Positions 25,992-38,544 of a stretch of 64,000 bases of DNA are shown here, one piece after another. The translations under genes and the position numbers were made by a program. Every line of letters begins with the position of its first letter. The stretch's first letter is position 1. Source of the stretch: Anisakis pegreffii. Lineage: Eukaryota; Nematoda; Chromadorea; Rhabditida; Anisakidae. Location of the stretch: contig JAPYMA010000304.1 in the NCBI GenBank assembly GCA_035041965.1, forward strand, positions 62,001-126,000, in the 5' to 3' direction. Below the pieces are notes generated by a model. The model was given only the letters and a program-made list of their open reading frames with translations. It was not told the DNA's origin and ran no database searches.

Positions 25992-26752
25992 AGAATTTTG
26001 ATATAATAGCATAAAAGAAAGCAAAAATTTTCGTTCTAACAAAAGAAAACGAAAAGTGAAAAATATTATCGTGATTAGATGCAAATCGCTTTATTCGTCG
26101 TTAGTTAGAATTTTCCAGTCCTTTTTCGTAATTTCGGATGTTGTCATTAGTTCAATGCTCATGACGGGGAACTGCTGCCAAACTGATTTCAGTGAAACGG
26201 ATGAAGTTTTCAACAATGTTTTCCATACCAAAAGTGTTCGGAAGCAGAGCGAGGTAAGGTGCATAACATGTAATAAAGACAGAACGAGACACCGATCATA
26301 ATCTCAATTCCAAGAAAAAGTATTCATCAATTTCGCCCAATAAACAATATGTGATGTGTTGAAGCGTATCTGAATTAAAACGAAAAGCATAAAATATTAA
26401 TCGAGTTCAGCGTTCATGAGTTCAACTTATTAAAGATTCTCGCAAGCCACAAACAGCTATAAACTCATCACTCAAGTGCTCACAACTAAACAACAATCAA
26501 GAGTGCATCTCTTCATTCCGGCACTTTGAATAATCAGATTACTCCGAGTCATATCAGCTCATCCATTGCATCCAATTATGAGCCATTCGCGATATTAATT
26601 TCCAGTTGACTTCAACATTGAATGTACTGGAAATTTTTGATAGTAAAGCAAATTAAAAATAGTAAAGTAAAACTGAAAGATAGCTGTTTATTTGACACAT
26701 GTTCACATGGTAACAAACGAAGTGCAGGCTTGATTACCATCCTCAGTCATAA

Positions 26753-27063
26753 TCAGTGCTGATAACAAGGTACCATCTGGAATAGAGCAGCATTGCCGCA
26801 TTCAGCCAAACTAGAATTTTTAAAAATGGTTCTTGAATAAGCGATCACTTCCACCTTACAATCTGCATTTTTCGGTCGCGTTTTCACCCGTTCATTTCTG
26901 CGGGATAACCGTTTGAAACCGACTGTCGGATTATCAAAGTGCCTGCTCGGTGCACCGTCTGAAGTTTCCGTTTTTAAAACGATTGATTTCTTGAAAATAA
27001 CATTCTCAAGAACCGCTATGGAGTCTGGATCCCTTAGCTCAGGTGTAGACTGAGTGAAATAAA
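26753..27063 (-). CDS. Possible coding exon(s), hypothetical basic protein
   Basis: A minus-strand frame stays open for about 100 codons in the talin/mtr-4 intergenic region. It starts just after a good acceptor (CGTTTTCTCTTCAG, exon edge 27063), so the in-frame ATG at 27085 probably lies inside the acceptor. It encodes an acidic-to-basic stretch with a dibasic cluster (FKRLSRRNERVKTRP), then three cysteines (C-x19-C-x10-C), ending VPCYQH. An internal GTAAGG..TATTCCAG pair could instead be a short intron. Basic sites followed by spaced cysteines suggest a secreted precursor, but I see no signal peptide exon and do not recognise the family. It may not be a gene. Confidence 0.25.
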
Positions 27064-27485
27064 CTGAAGAGAAAACGAAAAGCATGCATAAAATATTAAA
27101 GATTATTGCATACGAACTGATCAGTTTCTGTTAATCTATTTATGAGCAATTACAATTCCTCTGTTATCACCAATATCACATTCTTCCTTCCCTGGCATCC
27201 TTCTTTCTGCATAACTAACAATAACATCACTGGGAATCATTTGCTTTTAAGAAATTTCAACTTTGATTTTGATTTGGTGAGCGAACATGTTTTAGGTTAC
27301 TCTCCCATATTGCTCAACGATTTCAGTTTCTATCCAGTAATTTTCGAGTAATTCTCTTACGACGTAAACAATCGCCACATTCCCATGAAATGCTTCCAAA
27401 GTTGGGAACTAGTTATAATTTCCCATTCCTTTCTTGTTTGAGATTCAAACCTACATCGTCGTATCCAACCATCAGTAATAATTTT

Positions 27486-27595
27486 TAATGATGGCATCCG
27501 AGCGAAATTCCTAGTCGGCCAGAATCCGACCGATTCGAAATCTCATCATTCCAAGAGCTGGAATCCAGACGGACCGTCGGTCAGATGCCATCACT
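27486..27595. mobile_element. MITE-like element with terminal inverted repeats and target duplication
   Basis: About 110 bp are bounded by imperfect inverted ends (AATGATGGCATCCGA on the left; AGTGATGGCATCTGA when the right end is reverse-complemented). They are flanked by the direct repeat AATAATTTT (27477-27485 and 27596-27604). No coding capacity. A direct repeat of 8-9 bp would fit hAT- or Mutator-type transposition. A related right end (CGGCTACCATCACTA) occurs in both palindrome arms near 55378 and 60426, so the family has other members here. Confidence 0.7.
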
Positions 27596-28000
27596 AATAA
27601 TTTTACACTATTAGGCAAACTTATTTGGGCTTTAACTTGTTCAAATGCAATTCTCTTTATCATAAAGAAGGGTCTCAAAAGGGAAACAATTTTGAACACG
27701 GTGCGAATAATCTCTGAATTTTTTACTCCTTCGTTAAATTTTCATAAAAAGTTGGTTATTAAATTTCCGCTAAGTCTATTGATGAATTTTTAAAATTTAT
27801 ACTTTTCACGTTTTTCTCATTACACAATTATAAATTGTAACGTAAAAGGTTCGAAAACGTCCTAGTGACTAGCATAAAAACGCAACAGTTTGATTATTGC
27901 TTTTGACTTAATGTTTCATAATCATGTCTTATTTCAAGAACGATTCTTCTACTGTTTCTACACACCAGTATGAAGACGTACTGAATAAATTCAACTGATT

Positions 28001-28013
28001 GAACTGTTTTCAG
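28001..28013 (+). promoter_or_regulatory. mtr-4: Probable trans-splice acceptor of mtr-4
   Basis: GAACTGTTTTCAG lies 14 bases before the mtr-4 ATG. A consensus acceptor so close to a start codon, with no coding exon upstream, is typical of nematode spliced-leader addition. Which leader is used cannot be told from genomic sequence. Confidence 0.6.
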
Positions 28014-28027
28014 TTGTGTCAGAGAAA

Positions 28028-31000
28028 ATGGATGACGATTTATTCGGTGCATTTGGCGCAAATGTAAGTGAGCACCACAAAGATCAAGGTGCCAGTAGCA
28101 AAAATGGCGAGGATTTGATGCAAAAGGTCAGTTGAATGCAAACAATGATTCTCGCAATAAATTTAGATTCACATAGATTCATATTTTAAGTAGCTGTTTG
28201 CATTGCAAATGATTCTAAAACGTGTGATTTGAAAGCATTTCATCACTTAAGCCATTATAGTTTTGATTTCAGGTTTGGTTGCATCAAATTTTGTTTGTTT
28301 GAATTTTCAGGTGGAACGTAAAAGACAAGAAGAATGTCGTAGTAATGCGGATGCGTTCTTAGCTCGGATGGCCGCTGGCGAAGCTGATGCGGTTAATTTG
28401 AAGAGGCATACCGATAAAGATTTAGATGGTCGGTTTTGTTGCGAATTTTTCAACATGGTCGAAACGTTTTACTTGGAACAGCCTGGAATCGTTCCGTCAT
28501 TTTCATTCTTCTTTCGTTCGATTTAGACACTGATAGGAATGATAAGGATTGTGTGTTGTGAAAAAATAGTCGCCTCATTTTTAAAGACATTCAATAAACT
28601 GCGACTAAAATGATACTGAACTGTAGATGATTCGATAAAGAAGGTGCGTATCGATGAAGATGTACCAGAAGAGGACGGAGACGATGACAAAAATAAAATC
28701 GGTGTTGGATCACTTCAGCGGAATGTCATCCACTCGTTGGCCACTGAGGGAAATTGCTCTCATGAAGTTGGTTCTTTTTTTGTTTCGTTTTATGTAATAA
28801 TAATAATAATAATATTTTATTCGCATGTCAGTATGTATAAAGTAGTATAATACAATAATAATATAATATGTATATAATATAATATGTACCTACTTTATAA
28901 AATTACTGCGACTTAAATGAGATAGTTTTCTGAAATTAGCTTCAATTAAAAGATCTTGTTGAGAAAAGAATGGACTTGAGGACTAGGGATTTTGCACAAT
29001 CCAGATTCCCAAGACCGGGTAGATTGTAAGTTTCTGTTGTTAGCGTCATTTGTATTAATGAATTTAAGGTTGTCGTTCCGGCTTGTATGGAATATACACC
29101 GTTAAAGCCACGCACAACTGTGCCTGTGAAAAAGTATCCATTCCAACTAGATGCATTTCAAAAGGAAGCGATAACTTGTATTGACAACCTTCAATCAGTT
29201 CTCGTCTCTGCTCATACCTCAGCTGGTAAAACAGTCGTTGCGTTGTGAGTTTTGCTTGTTTTGTGATTTTTTTTTGGATGACATTCTTGAACGGAACTTT
29301 AATGATATTGATACTCACTCGGTTTTCAGCAGAACTTTCCTCCGCGAACAGGAAAGTTTTGCTTGAAACCGAGTGATGTACCGATATCATTAATGTTGTG
29401 AGCCTGAGCCAAGCTATGATCCGGCTTGTATCTATGAATCGAACTTTGTTAGAGTTGTAACGGGTGAAGGGAAGGAGGAGACGAAGTAGTATCACTTCAG
29501 ATGTGCATGAGTGACCAGTTAAATCAGTCTCAGAAAAGAGTTCAAATCTCCGACGAGAGCTATAGCAAGCAGAGTTAGATTCAGGAATCTGAGAAGTTAT
29601 GATCGGTTGAATGTTAGTCTCGGATGGGAATACGCTTCAGATGTGATCTGGCGAATAAACAAATCCGTTGTTCAAGCTCAACATATCTTTACCAATTCTT
29701 CCTATCTCGTTCTATGTCAATAGATATTCGCGTCGTATTTTTGAACTCTTATTGTAGGTTTTAATGAAATGGATTTTATTTTGCAGATATGCGATCGCAT
29801 TGGCTCTTACCGATAAGCAGCGTGTTATCTATACGTCACCGATAAAGGCACTTTCAAATCAGAAATATCGTGAATTACAAGAAGAATTTTCGGTTATTTT
29901 TCGGTTATTTCGATTATTTATTTATAATTTCGGGAGATATTGAACTGATGTGAGATGAATTATTCGTTCATAGTGAAGATCTGATTTTGTGGCTATTCCA
30001 TTCATTAAAATACCTGAATGGAAATTGCTTGCAGAAACTTTGGGAACTATTTTTTGAATGCAATTTTTGTATTGAATATATTTTCGTGATGAATTCAAGG
30101 ATGTTGGTCTAATGACTGGCGATGTAACGCTGAATCCAGATGCGTCGTGTTTAGTGATGACAACCGAAATTCTGCGTTCTATGCTCTATAAGGGATCGGA
30201 GATAATGCGTGAAGTTGGTTGGGTTGTCTTCGATGAAATACATTATATGCGTGATAAAGGTCATTATTATCTTATTATTTTGAGCAACAAGAGAATCGAT
30301 CCTTTTGGGAAACAAAAAACATTCGTCTCATTCTTCGATTATCTTTGTTCTCATGATTGATATTCCCAAGTAAGATGTTCTGGGATTTGTAGAACGAGGT
30401 GTTGTATGGGAAGAGACAATCATCCTGTTGCCCGACAATGTTCACTATGTTTTCCTGTCGGCTACAATCCCAAATGCGAGACAATTTGCAGGTTTGCGAT
30501 GATTCTATGGTTCCCGTAGATTCTATTTCATCTTTTCGCTTTATTTTTTCAAAACTTACCTTCCAAAATATTTGCTCACCGAGTATTTTGCATTGAAATT
30601 TGAAAATTTTGCATGGTTTTTATCGTGTTTGTGTATTAAATTATCGTGTTTGCATTAGACGTAAATTTGATGGAATGCGTAAATTTTGATTGTTTTTGCC
30701 GTTTTGGAATTAATTATGTTCTCATCAGAAGTTGAGTTCATTAAATTGTAAATAGTTTGAGTGAATCGGCACCATCAATCAATTAATTCAGATTGGATTG
30801 TGTTCTTGCACAAGCAGCCAGTGCATGTGGTCTACACTGATTATCGTCCCACTCCCTTGCAGCACTTCGTATACCCGGCTGGTGGTGCTGGGCTCTATGA
30901 AGTGGTTAATGTTCAGGTGATTACCCTCGAGCTCATTTTCGTCTCTTTCAAAGAAGTTTTTTTTGTGCTGAAATAATTTTCTTGAACATGTTTGAACTTG

Positions 31001-34000
31001 AGAATGTTGATGATCCCATGCTTGATAATTATTGAATCAGATTCACATTCTCGGACGAGGTTTAAAAATCATATTAGCGATTGACTGAGAAAAGATGAAC
31101 AAAGTTGATTTAGGGTGAATTTCGTGAGGATAAGTTCAAAGAAGCAATGAGTGTTATACGATCGGTCGGAGATGAAGGGAAAGGTCAGGTGACTAAAGGA
31201 CGACGTGGCGGTACATCAGGTTCCTTTTAACTCACGTTTTTTGGGGTTGTTTTAGTCGAGCAGTTGATATTTTCTTTTGTGAATTTATACTGTATTGTGA
31301 TTCGCATTGAGGTGAAATGAGAGTTTTCAGTTAGCCAACGATTTTACTTCTTATTGAATGAAGAAAACATCGTTTCATTCGAAATGACTATTTTAGGTGC
31401 ATCTGAAGTGATGAAAATAATTCGAACGATAAAAGAACGAGACATGGTGCCTTGTATCATATTCTCGTTCAGTCGTAAGGAATGTGAAGCATATGCCACA
31501 CAGCTGAAAGACGTTGATTTTAATGATGGTTCGTTGCAGTATTTTACTTGGGTGGAATTACTGAAATTGTTCTGATATCGATGAAAGTCGAATTTGAATT
31601 TCAGAGAAATCCAAGAAAGTAATAAAAGAAATCTATACGAACGCGATAAGTTTGCTGTCGGATGAAGATCGATTGCTACCGCAAATCGGGCAAGTTCTAC
31701 CGTATCTGTTGCGTGGTATTGGAATTCATCATTCGGGTTTATTGCCTATTGTCAAAGAAGTCATTGAGATACTGTTCGGTGAAGGACTTCTGAAGGTATA
31801 TTTCTATACTTTAGAACTACTATATCAGATGGTTTGCATACTACTTAAGCAAGTAATTTCCATTTCAATATTGGAACATCCATTAAATTTTTATTGAATT
31901 GAAGAGATTGCTATGAATCGCTATCAACATTCAAAATTGAATCGAGTGATTTCAGCACTGAGCAATTCAAAAATTTTATGATCCTATTTAAGACATTGTT
32001 CGCCACTGAAACATTCGCAATGGGTTTGAATATGCCTGCACGTACGGTTCTCTTCACATCTGCACGTAAATTCGATGGAAAAGATTATCGGTGAGTTTAC
32101 CAACGCAATTTTCTTTTTGAACTCTTTTGATAATACGACCACCTAAATATTTTTGCGGGGTTATGATTCCATTAACACTGAAATTTTGTAATATTGAGAA
32201 GGCATCAAGTTCAAGAATTGTTGATCATGTGTTGAACGATAAATGTGAATATTCAATCAAGTCAAATTGCGTAATCCAGATGGATAACGTCGGGTGAATA
32301 CATCCAAATGAGCGGACGAGCGGGTCGCAGAGGAAAAGACGATCGTGGTCTGGTTATTCTCATGGTAGATCAGCAGATGGGAGCAGATATCGCTAAACAA
32401 ATCATCAAAGGTTTTAATCGTGTTCCATCATTATATTTAATGAGTACAATTTCTTGAATGATTTTCATTCTCGCAAAGGGCCGTGATTTATCTGTTCATG
32501 AACGTCTATAGTAATTGATTCTAACCGTTATTATCAGTATTGTTGTTGTTGTCTTCAGGAACCGCAGATCCGTTGAATTCACAGTTTCGATTAACCTATA
32601 ACATGGTATTGAATCTACTCCGAGTGGAAGGAATCAATCCTGAATTTATGCTTGAAAATTCGTTTTACCAGTTCCAAAACTATGACGCATTGCCGCAACT
32701 CTACGAAAGTATGTTTTTTTCTCTTTGTGAAGGTGTTGATGAGGTCATAGTCATTTTCTTTCGTGTTTCTTTTTAAGCAACGTTATCGTTTGGTTTGTGA
32801 CTTTTGAGCCCTTGGTCATCTCAAAAGCTGCTGAGGGTTGTTACTGTGTCTTTAGATTTATCAATCTCAATATTTTCTGGATTTTGCGTTTATGTCTTCG
32901 AAGTTTTCAATCTTCTTTACCTTCCTCGTTTATTGCAGTTTTTTGATCGTTAAATTTTACTAATATTGGCGTAATCAATGTTTTGACATAATGACAGAAT
33001 GCGTGATTTAATCAAATTTAGATGTGAAGAAGAAAGAAGCAGAACTAAAGAAGACAGTAATTGATCGAGAAATCGAAATAGCTGGTTATTATCAGCTGGA
33101 AAAACAGATTGTGTGCATTAAAGAGTCGATTAGAGAAGCAGTAATGAAGCCGTCCGTTGTGGTGCCATTCTTGCAAACCGGCAGATTGGTTTATGTAATT
33201 TTTGAATTCCTTTACTGACATTCCTCGTGTTTTTCTCTTTTTTGAAATGTAATTGTTGCTATTTTATCATCTCCACATATGCCGACTTCCCCAAGGCATT
33301 GTATTTAGCTGATTGCGAATACATTATACTCATACATTGTTTGTGAATTTTAAAAACTACAATCGAAGTAGAAGAAAATTTTTGATCAGGCGATTTTAGC
33401 CACTGTTTTTAAATCTTGTGGCCCTGACGATGAGATCTAATGTTTTTTTTTCACAATTCAAATTGTGCCCGAATTAAAATCTGATAAAGCATGTGAGAAA
33501 TCATTTCTTCAATTACTGGATTATCTTCATTTATGTTCCATCAAATTCGATTGAATATGTGTTCAATAAGTACGTATCGTTCAAGGTTGTTGCATCAACA
33601 AAAGATTTCGGGTGGGCAGCCATAATGAATTTCCATAAGAAACCAGATCCGGTGAATCCGTTAAATGGCCAATTGCATTACATTCTGGACGTAGCAATGC
33701 TGATCTCAACGGAAAGTGCTCGTGATATCAGTAATGTCGCGCAGCTGCAGCCACCTCCTGCAAATGACGCAGGTGTTGTTGAGGTTCGTCATTTTAGTTC
33801 AACTTGTTCCATTCATTGTTTACTTGTTGTTCACTGCTAATCTCATCGATCATTGGTTGTTCTGTTTTATTACTGTATGACTGTAAGCTGGATCCAGTGG
33901 TCAAAGATTTTTCGTATATATCGGGAATTCGTATCGGTTAACGATCGTTTGTGATGGGTTTTGTGTGGAGCATCGTTCTCATGTTTAGGACGTGATGAGC

Positions 34001-36241
34001 ATTTTGAATGGAGCACTTTCAGTGTTATTGTTATGCTACGTTGCATTCGTATTTCTGGAGTACTATGTATTCTGAATTATTTCATCTGTTGTGCATTTCA
34101 GATAGTTCCAATGACTTTGGATTGTGTGACTGAAATAAGTGCGGTACGCATCCGGTTACCGCAAGATGTACGTAATCGTGACGCAAAGCAAAGTATTGGC
34201 AGAACTATCAAGGTGCATCCATTACCTCAGCATGTCCATCTTCATTTGAGTATGACCCTAGGCTTATGTGATAAATACCGCAGTGTAGTTGTCATCATGA
34301 AAAATCCACTTTTAAATTTAATAATTTTCATAGTCAAATAAATGTGTATTGTACCACTTAGTCGTCTGTTGGGAGTATTGTTTGAATTTTTTTGTTAATT
34401 TAATAGAAGAAGGGATGATCAAGTAAAAATGAAACTAATGATTGAAGTTGAATATAGCGCAGAAGTATAAGAGGTGATATTTTTTTAAGGAAGTTATGCG
34501 AAGGTTCGATCCAAATCTACCTCGATTGGATCCACTGAACGATATGAAAATGAAAGATGCAGTTTTGGAAGCGAATATCACTAGACTGGAAGCATTAGAG
34601 AAACGAAAGAAAACACATCCAATTCGGTTGGTTAGCTGTTGACAAGAGCGAGATTTGTTGTTTCAGGGGAAATTTTTGTGCTCCGTTGCAGATTTTAAGC
34701 GTAAAATTCCAACGTTTATATTTTGCAAACGGGTAAAAAATGATAGCGAACCGATGATTTGTATTCTGTTATTGTAGGTTTATTTCATTTGCTGATGTCG
34801 TTTATTTTAGAGAGGATGCCAACTTCAAACAACTTTATAAGAAATATGAAGAGAAATTAGAGTTGGAGGCTGAATTGAAAGTTGCAAAAAGTGAGCTAAA
34901 GAAAGCGCAAAGTTTGCTGCAACTCGATGAATTGAAGTGTCGTAAAAGGGTCCTGAGAAGATTACAATATTGTGACGAAAGTGATGTTATTACGCAAAAG
35001 GTTAGGGTTTTGGTAGTATCAAAAAAAAATCTTACAAGTAGATCATATTGCAACGTTGCGAATTCGTGTAAACTTTTTTGATTGAAGTTGAATCGTCTAG
35101 ATCATTAGCAAATGTATTTATAAGAAAATGTGTGCATCCATTTCAACTTTAAAGGGTCGTGTGGCATGTGAAATCAGTGCAGCAGATGAATTATTACTGA
35201 CTGAAATGTTGTTCGGTGGACAGTTCACAGAGTTGACACCACAGCAAATGGGGGCATTATTGTCGTGTTTTGTGTTCGAAGAAAAGGCGAATGTTCCAAA
35301 AATAGCTGAAGAGTTGAGCGGTATACTTCGTACAATGCAGGTATCTTGTCTATCCATACTTTTGTTTACATTTGAGTGTTCTGTGTGCTCCGCTTTAACG
35401 TTACGAGCTTGATAATGTACAAGTGTTTGGTCCATTCACTTGTTTTCCTATTGTAGTGAAGTGGTGTTGCTGATATAGCTCCCTGAACGAATGTTATAGT
35501 TTTGTTGATATTGAGTGTGTTTTTTCCGGGAAATTGAGGCAGTGAAACGGAAGAATTGGAAGGATAGGAAATTCAATCTCTGTCTTCAATGCCCTAGTGA
35601 CTTTTCGTCGAGGATTGTTTTTTGTTCGATTGAGTTTATGTTTAGTGAACTTCAGGGTTATGCGAAAAGGATAGCAAAAATAACAAAGGAATCAAAGTTG
35701 GACATAGATGAGGATAAGTATGTTGAGTCGTTCAAACCGCACATGATGGATGTCGTTCATCAGTGGTGTTCTGGTGCTTCTTTCGCGGAAATTCTCAAGA
35801 AAACTGATATTTTCGAAGGTTTGTTGGTGCTTCACTTCATTGTTTACGTACACCATGGCAGTTCACGTAGTAATTTGCAAATTACATACAGTTGAGGCCG
35901 TTTATTGGTGAATTGCTTTGACGTTTATTGTTGGGGGTTATTCATCATGCTCAAGAGTGATTATCTTCATGCAAACAAAAATATCATAGTTGAAATTTGT
36001 TCGGTTCTTTTGAGTGAATTAAAAGAGATTGTCATTGTTGCGATTGTAACAAAAATGAGTTGATGGATCGAGATGAATCTCAGGTTCCATCATTCGATGC
36101 TTACGCCGGTTGGAGGAACTGCTGCGAGAGATGGTGAATGCCTCGAAAGCATTGGGTAGTACGGTGATCGAGGAGAAGTTCGAACAAGCTCGCTTCAAAC
36201 TGAAGAGAGATATCGTTTTCACGGCATCTCTTTACTTGTAG
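28028..36241 (+). CDS. mtr-4: MTR4 (MTREX/SKIV2L2) exosome RNA helicase, complete, 22 exons
   Basis: MTR4 is the nuclear Ski2-like 3'-5' RNA helicase that feeds RNA to the exosome for rRNA maturation and RNA surveillance. Exons: 28028-28126, 28311-28428, 28627-28766, 29069-29244, 29787-29892, 30100-30259, 30393-30491, 30792-30916, 31114-31219, 31397-31528, 31605-31795, 31993-32090, 32280-32410, 32559-32708, 33022-33194, 33586-33783, 34102-34212, 34490-34626, 34811-35000, 35155-35340, 35656-35818, 36084-36241. Phases agree; 3147 nt give 1048 residues (human about 1042). Motif I AHTSAGKT ends near residue 174, the DEIH box is 258-261, SAT 289-291, motif [12 protein letters not shown] 526-535. 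An arch/KOW insertion (FLQTGRLVY onward) and DSHCT domain follow, ending ASLYL as in orthologs. MTR4, not SKI2, because [20 protein letters not shown] and the C-terminus match MTR4. All catalytic motifs are intact. Confidence 0.97.
28793..28895. repeat. AT-rich simple repeats (ATA)n in mtr-4 intron 3
   Basis: A (TAA)n run at about 28793-28813 is followed by interrupted AATAATAATATAATATG-type repeats to about 28885. This is low-complexity intron sequence. Confidence 0.85.
29300..29392. ncRNA. Long imperfect hairpin in mtr-4 intron 4, pre-miRNA-like
   Basis: Ninety-three nucleotides form two arms of about 42 nt around a loop of about 8 nt (CCGCGAAC). The left arm carries TAATGATAT, CACTCGGTTT, AGCA and AACTTTCCT. 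The right arm carries AGGAAAGTT, TGCT, AAACCGAGTG and ATATCATTA, with a few mismatches and one bulge. Size, small loop and interrupted pairing resemble an animal miRNA precursor, but a short palindromic MITE would look similar. Either strand could be transcribed; on the plus strand it would ride in the mtr-4 pre-mRNA. Confidence 0.45.
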
Positions 36242-36692
36242 TCGTGTGGTAATTTGTGGTGAATTCATCGTTTCTTGACGGGTCTCTCTTAACTACATCA
36301 AATTATTACATAATATCAGAAGTTTATCAAAGACGATTCAACGAGACCGAATCATAACTTATTGTTTTGTCTTTTTTTGGCGTTCGAGGCAATTTGAACA
36401 TTTTAGCGTTTGTTTCGTTCGAGTTAATTTGATTCTGTCCAGCAAATTGCACCTCATCCACAATTTTTCTATCATTTTCCTTCAGAACTTGTCCGTGTGA
36501 TGAGAAAACATTTTTGTCGAGCAGCAGAAAAGAATTGTGATGTTTACTTGGGTTTAAAATCTTTTTTTTGCGATGACATTTTCAGCAGTCGTGGGACTCA
36601 CATGTTATTAGTTGTGTGGTTGACGTTATTTGTTCATGATCTCTGTTTATGTACATCTATCCATCAGTTTCGGTGTCAAATCTTTTCAACCG

Positions 36693-36698
36693 AATAAA
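36693..36698 (+). terminator. mtr-4: Possible mtr-4 polyadenylation signal
   Basis: AATAAA occurs about 450 bp after the mtr-4 stop and is the first clear one downstream. The 3' UTR between has no other gene that I can see. Confidence 0.35.
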
Positions 36699-38138
36699 AT
36701 ATCCAAGAAACTTCATTCTGTTAAAATCAATCTTTTATGAATTTTATTTTTTTTCTCCTCAATTTTTTTCCAATTCCTTGCATAAAATTCAGTTAGCAAT
36801 CTAGCAGCGTACCCTAACAATGTGCATTGCTGTTATCACTTATTCACGACACTGACAATATGTACTAAATGCGTCAACGATAGTAGTATCAATTTGAATG
36901 GCTGGTATCGATTATTTTACGGCGTTGTTATTGTTGCTTTTCAAGACTGTTGTTGTTGAAATATTTCGTGATTTTAGCTTATTTCATTTTATTATTCGAT
37001 TACTCTCAAATGCATTGTATACGAATGTTGTTATATTATTGTTGATGTTTCGATGTGGTACACTGAATTTTATTATGATATCTAAAGTAAAAAGTACAAA
37101 TACTGTTGTGTGGATGCGCTTCCATGCTTCCATGCATCGAACGCCAGTAATCTTGCTTATAATCAACGAACTGTTATTCCAGTGGCATATTTCCTCTCTT
37201 CCCATATTTTGCCGTCAAAGTTGTAAACAGTCAGTATGCCCTTTTGAATATTCTGAGCTGGAAGTGTCCATTTAATCAGCAGCTGCCACGAGTCATTACG
37301 AGTGCTTGCCTATACGTCAGCACAGCCTTCTTTTGCCACATCCCTCATTTCACAAATATTATAAATAATGCGCAATACACCCGAAAGTCATCATCAGAGC
37401 AAAATGAAACAGCGATCTCTAATCAAATCTATCGCCAATTTGAGTTCATTCATTCCTTTAGTACGTTTGTGACAAATGGAATTGTGAGATTTAGCTTGTA
37501 ACGGTCGTGACTGACGTGAAACCTTCGACATTCGTTGCGTATTCGTTTCGTAGTGCGAGAATTTTCGTTGAGGAAATATTTGATTGTTATCAGCGCAATT
37601 GATTCAAATAATCAAGAACTACGATAGGAACATGCCAACAATAACTGTTGATCATTGTCCTGTCTCATGCAAATAAAGCTGTCTCTTGGTTTGATGGCTC
37701 CACTCCGAACTTTGCCGATGAATCAATTTCAGTGTTCTCTTCTGGGAATGGAAGTATGGAGTGGTGATTTCTCTGCGTGCAATTGTAATGCCTTGTTCTT
37801 CACTGTGGTGTCAATTTACTTCAGCTTTACTACAAGCCATCAGGATGGTATTCCTTGTGCAATGCTCGTTGAGAAATGATCTGATCCGTCTCCACATGAT
37901 GGCAATCGAAACAGAAATTGCTAAATATCCTCATTGAATATGTTATTTCTAATAGTGCGACATGAAAGGAGTTTATTCAAATTGTAAAAGTAATTATTAC
38001 TTAATCGTCCTGAGCCTTGATCGAGACTTGCTGTGATATATAGTGTCACACCTTCAGTCCTCTCTGCTTTTCTATTCCAACAATTCAAATCTAATCAACT
38101 TTTCTTCGTGCTTGAGAAAGCAGATATCATTAGTGTGA
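36699..38138. other. Intergenic region mtr-4 to tRNA array
   Basis: About 1.4 kb of AT-rich sequence. The open frames here (for example near 36898-37275) are rich in hydrophobic and rare codons, lack matching splice signals, and resemble no family I know. I see no supported gene. Confidence 0.5.
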
Positions 38139-38210
38139 GCGTCTGTGGTGTAATGGTCAGCATGGTTGCCTTCCAAGCAATCGACGGGGGTTCGATTCCC
38201 CCCAGACGCA
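38139..38210 (+). tRNA. tRNA-Gly (UCC), copy 1
   Basis: A 72-nt cloverleaf. The acceptor stem GCGTCTG pairs fully with CAGACGC, with discriminator A. The D arm is GTGGTGTAATGGTCAGCAT. The anticodon arm GTTGC-CTTCCAA-GCAAT gives anticodon UCC for GGA codons. The T arm is GGGGG-TTCGATT-CCCCC. The internal B box GGTTCGATTCC and an A box (TGGTGTAATGG) fit RNA polymerase III, and a T5 run follows within a few bases of the 3' end. This copy has all expected stem pairs. Confidence 0.97.
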
Positions 38211-38341
38211 GGAGATTTTTGCCGAAATCGCTGCTAATTGTCATAATATTTTTCATTAGTTCTGAAAAACCTGCTTTCTTCTATTAAACAAGTACACGTA
38301 GTTTTTCTTTATTTTTGAGTAGACAGGTTGGAATGATGTGA

Positions 38342-38413
38342 GCGTCTGTGGTGTAATGGTCAGCATGGTTGCCTTCCAAGCAATCGACGGGGGTTCGATT
38401 CCCCCAAGACGCA
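38342..38413 (+). tRNA. tRNA-Gly (UCC), copy 2, mismatch in the last acceptor pair
   Basis: Identical to copy 1 except that the base after the T stem is A instead of C, so position 7 (G) faces A and the seventh acceptor pair is lost. Anticodon UCC, A and B boxes and downstream T run are kept. It probably is still transcribed, possibly with reduced stability. It lies exactly 203 bp after copy 1. Confidence 0.93.
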
Positions 38414-38544
38414 GGAGATTTTTGCCGAAGTCGCTGCTAATTGTCATAATATTTTTCATTAGTTCTGAAAAACCTGCTTTCTTCTATTAAACAAGTACAC
38501 GTAGTTTTTCTTTATTTTTGAGTAGACAGGTTGGAATGATGTGA

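Larger units (their letters stand above)
25992..28027. other. Intergenic region between talin and mtr-4
   Basis: Apart from the possible minus-strand exon and the MITE-like element listed separately, little is supported here. A plus-strand stretch at 26191-26250 has both an acceptor (CTGATTTCAG) and a donor (GAG|GTAAGG) and is open, but no partner exon was found. The 3' part (27600-28000) is AT-rich with no gene seen. Confidence 0.5.

Noticed and set aside
25597..28027. Talin and mtr-4 as an operon
   Set aside because: They are on the same strand, but 2.4 kb apart with repeats between. Nematode operons usually have intergenic gaps of about 100-500 bp.
38033..38459. Open frames across the tRNA array
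   Set aside because: They translate the tRNA genes and flanks on both strands and have no independent support.
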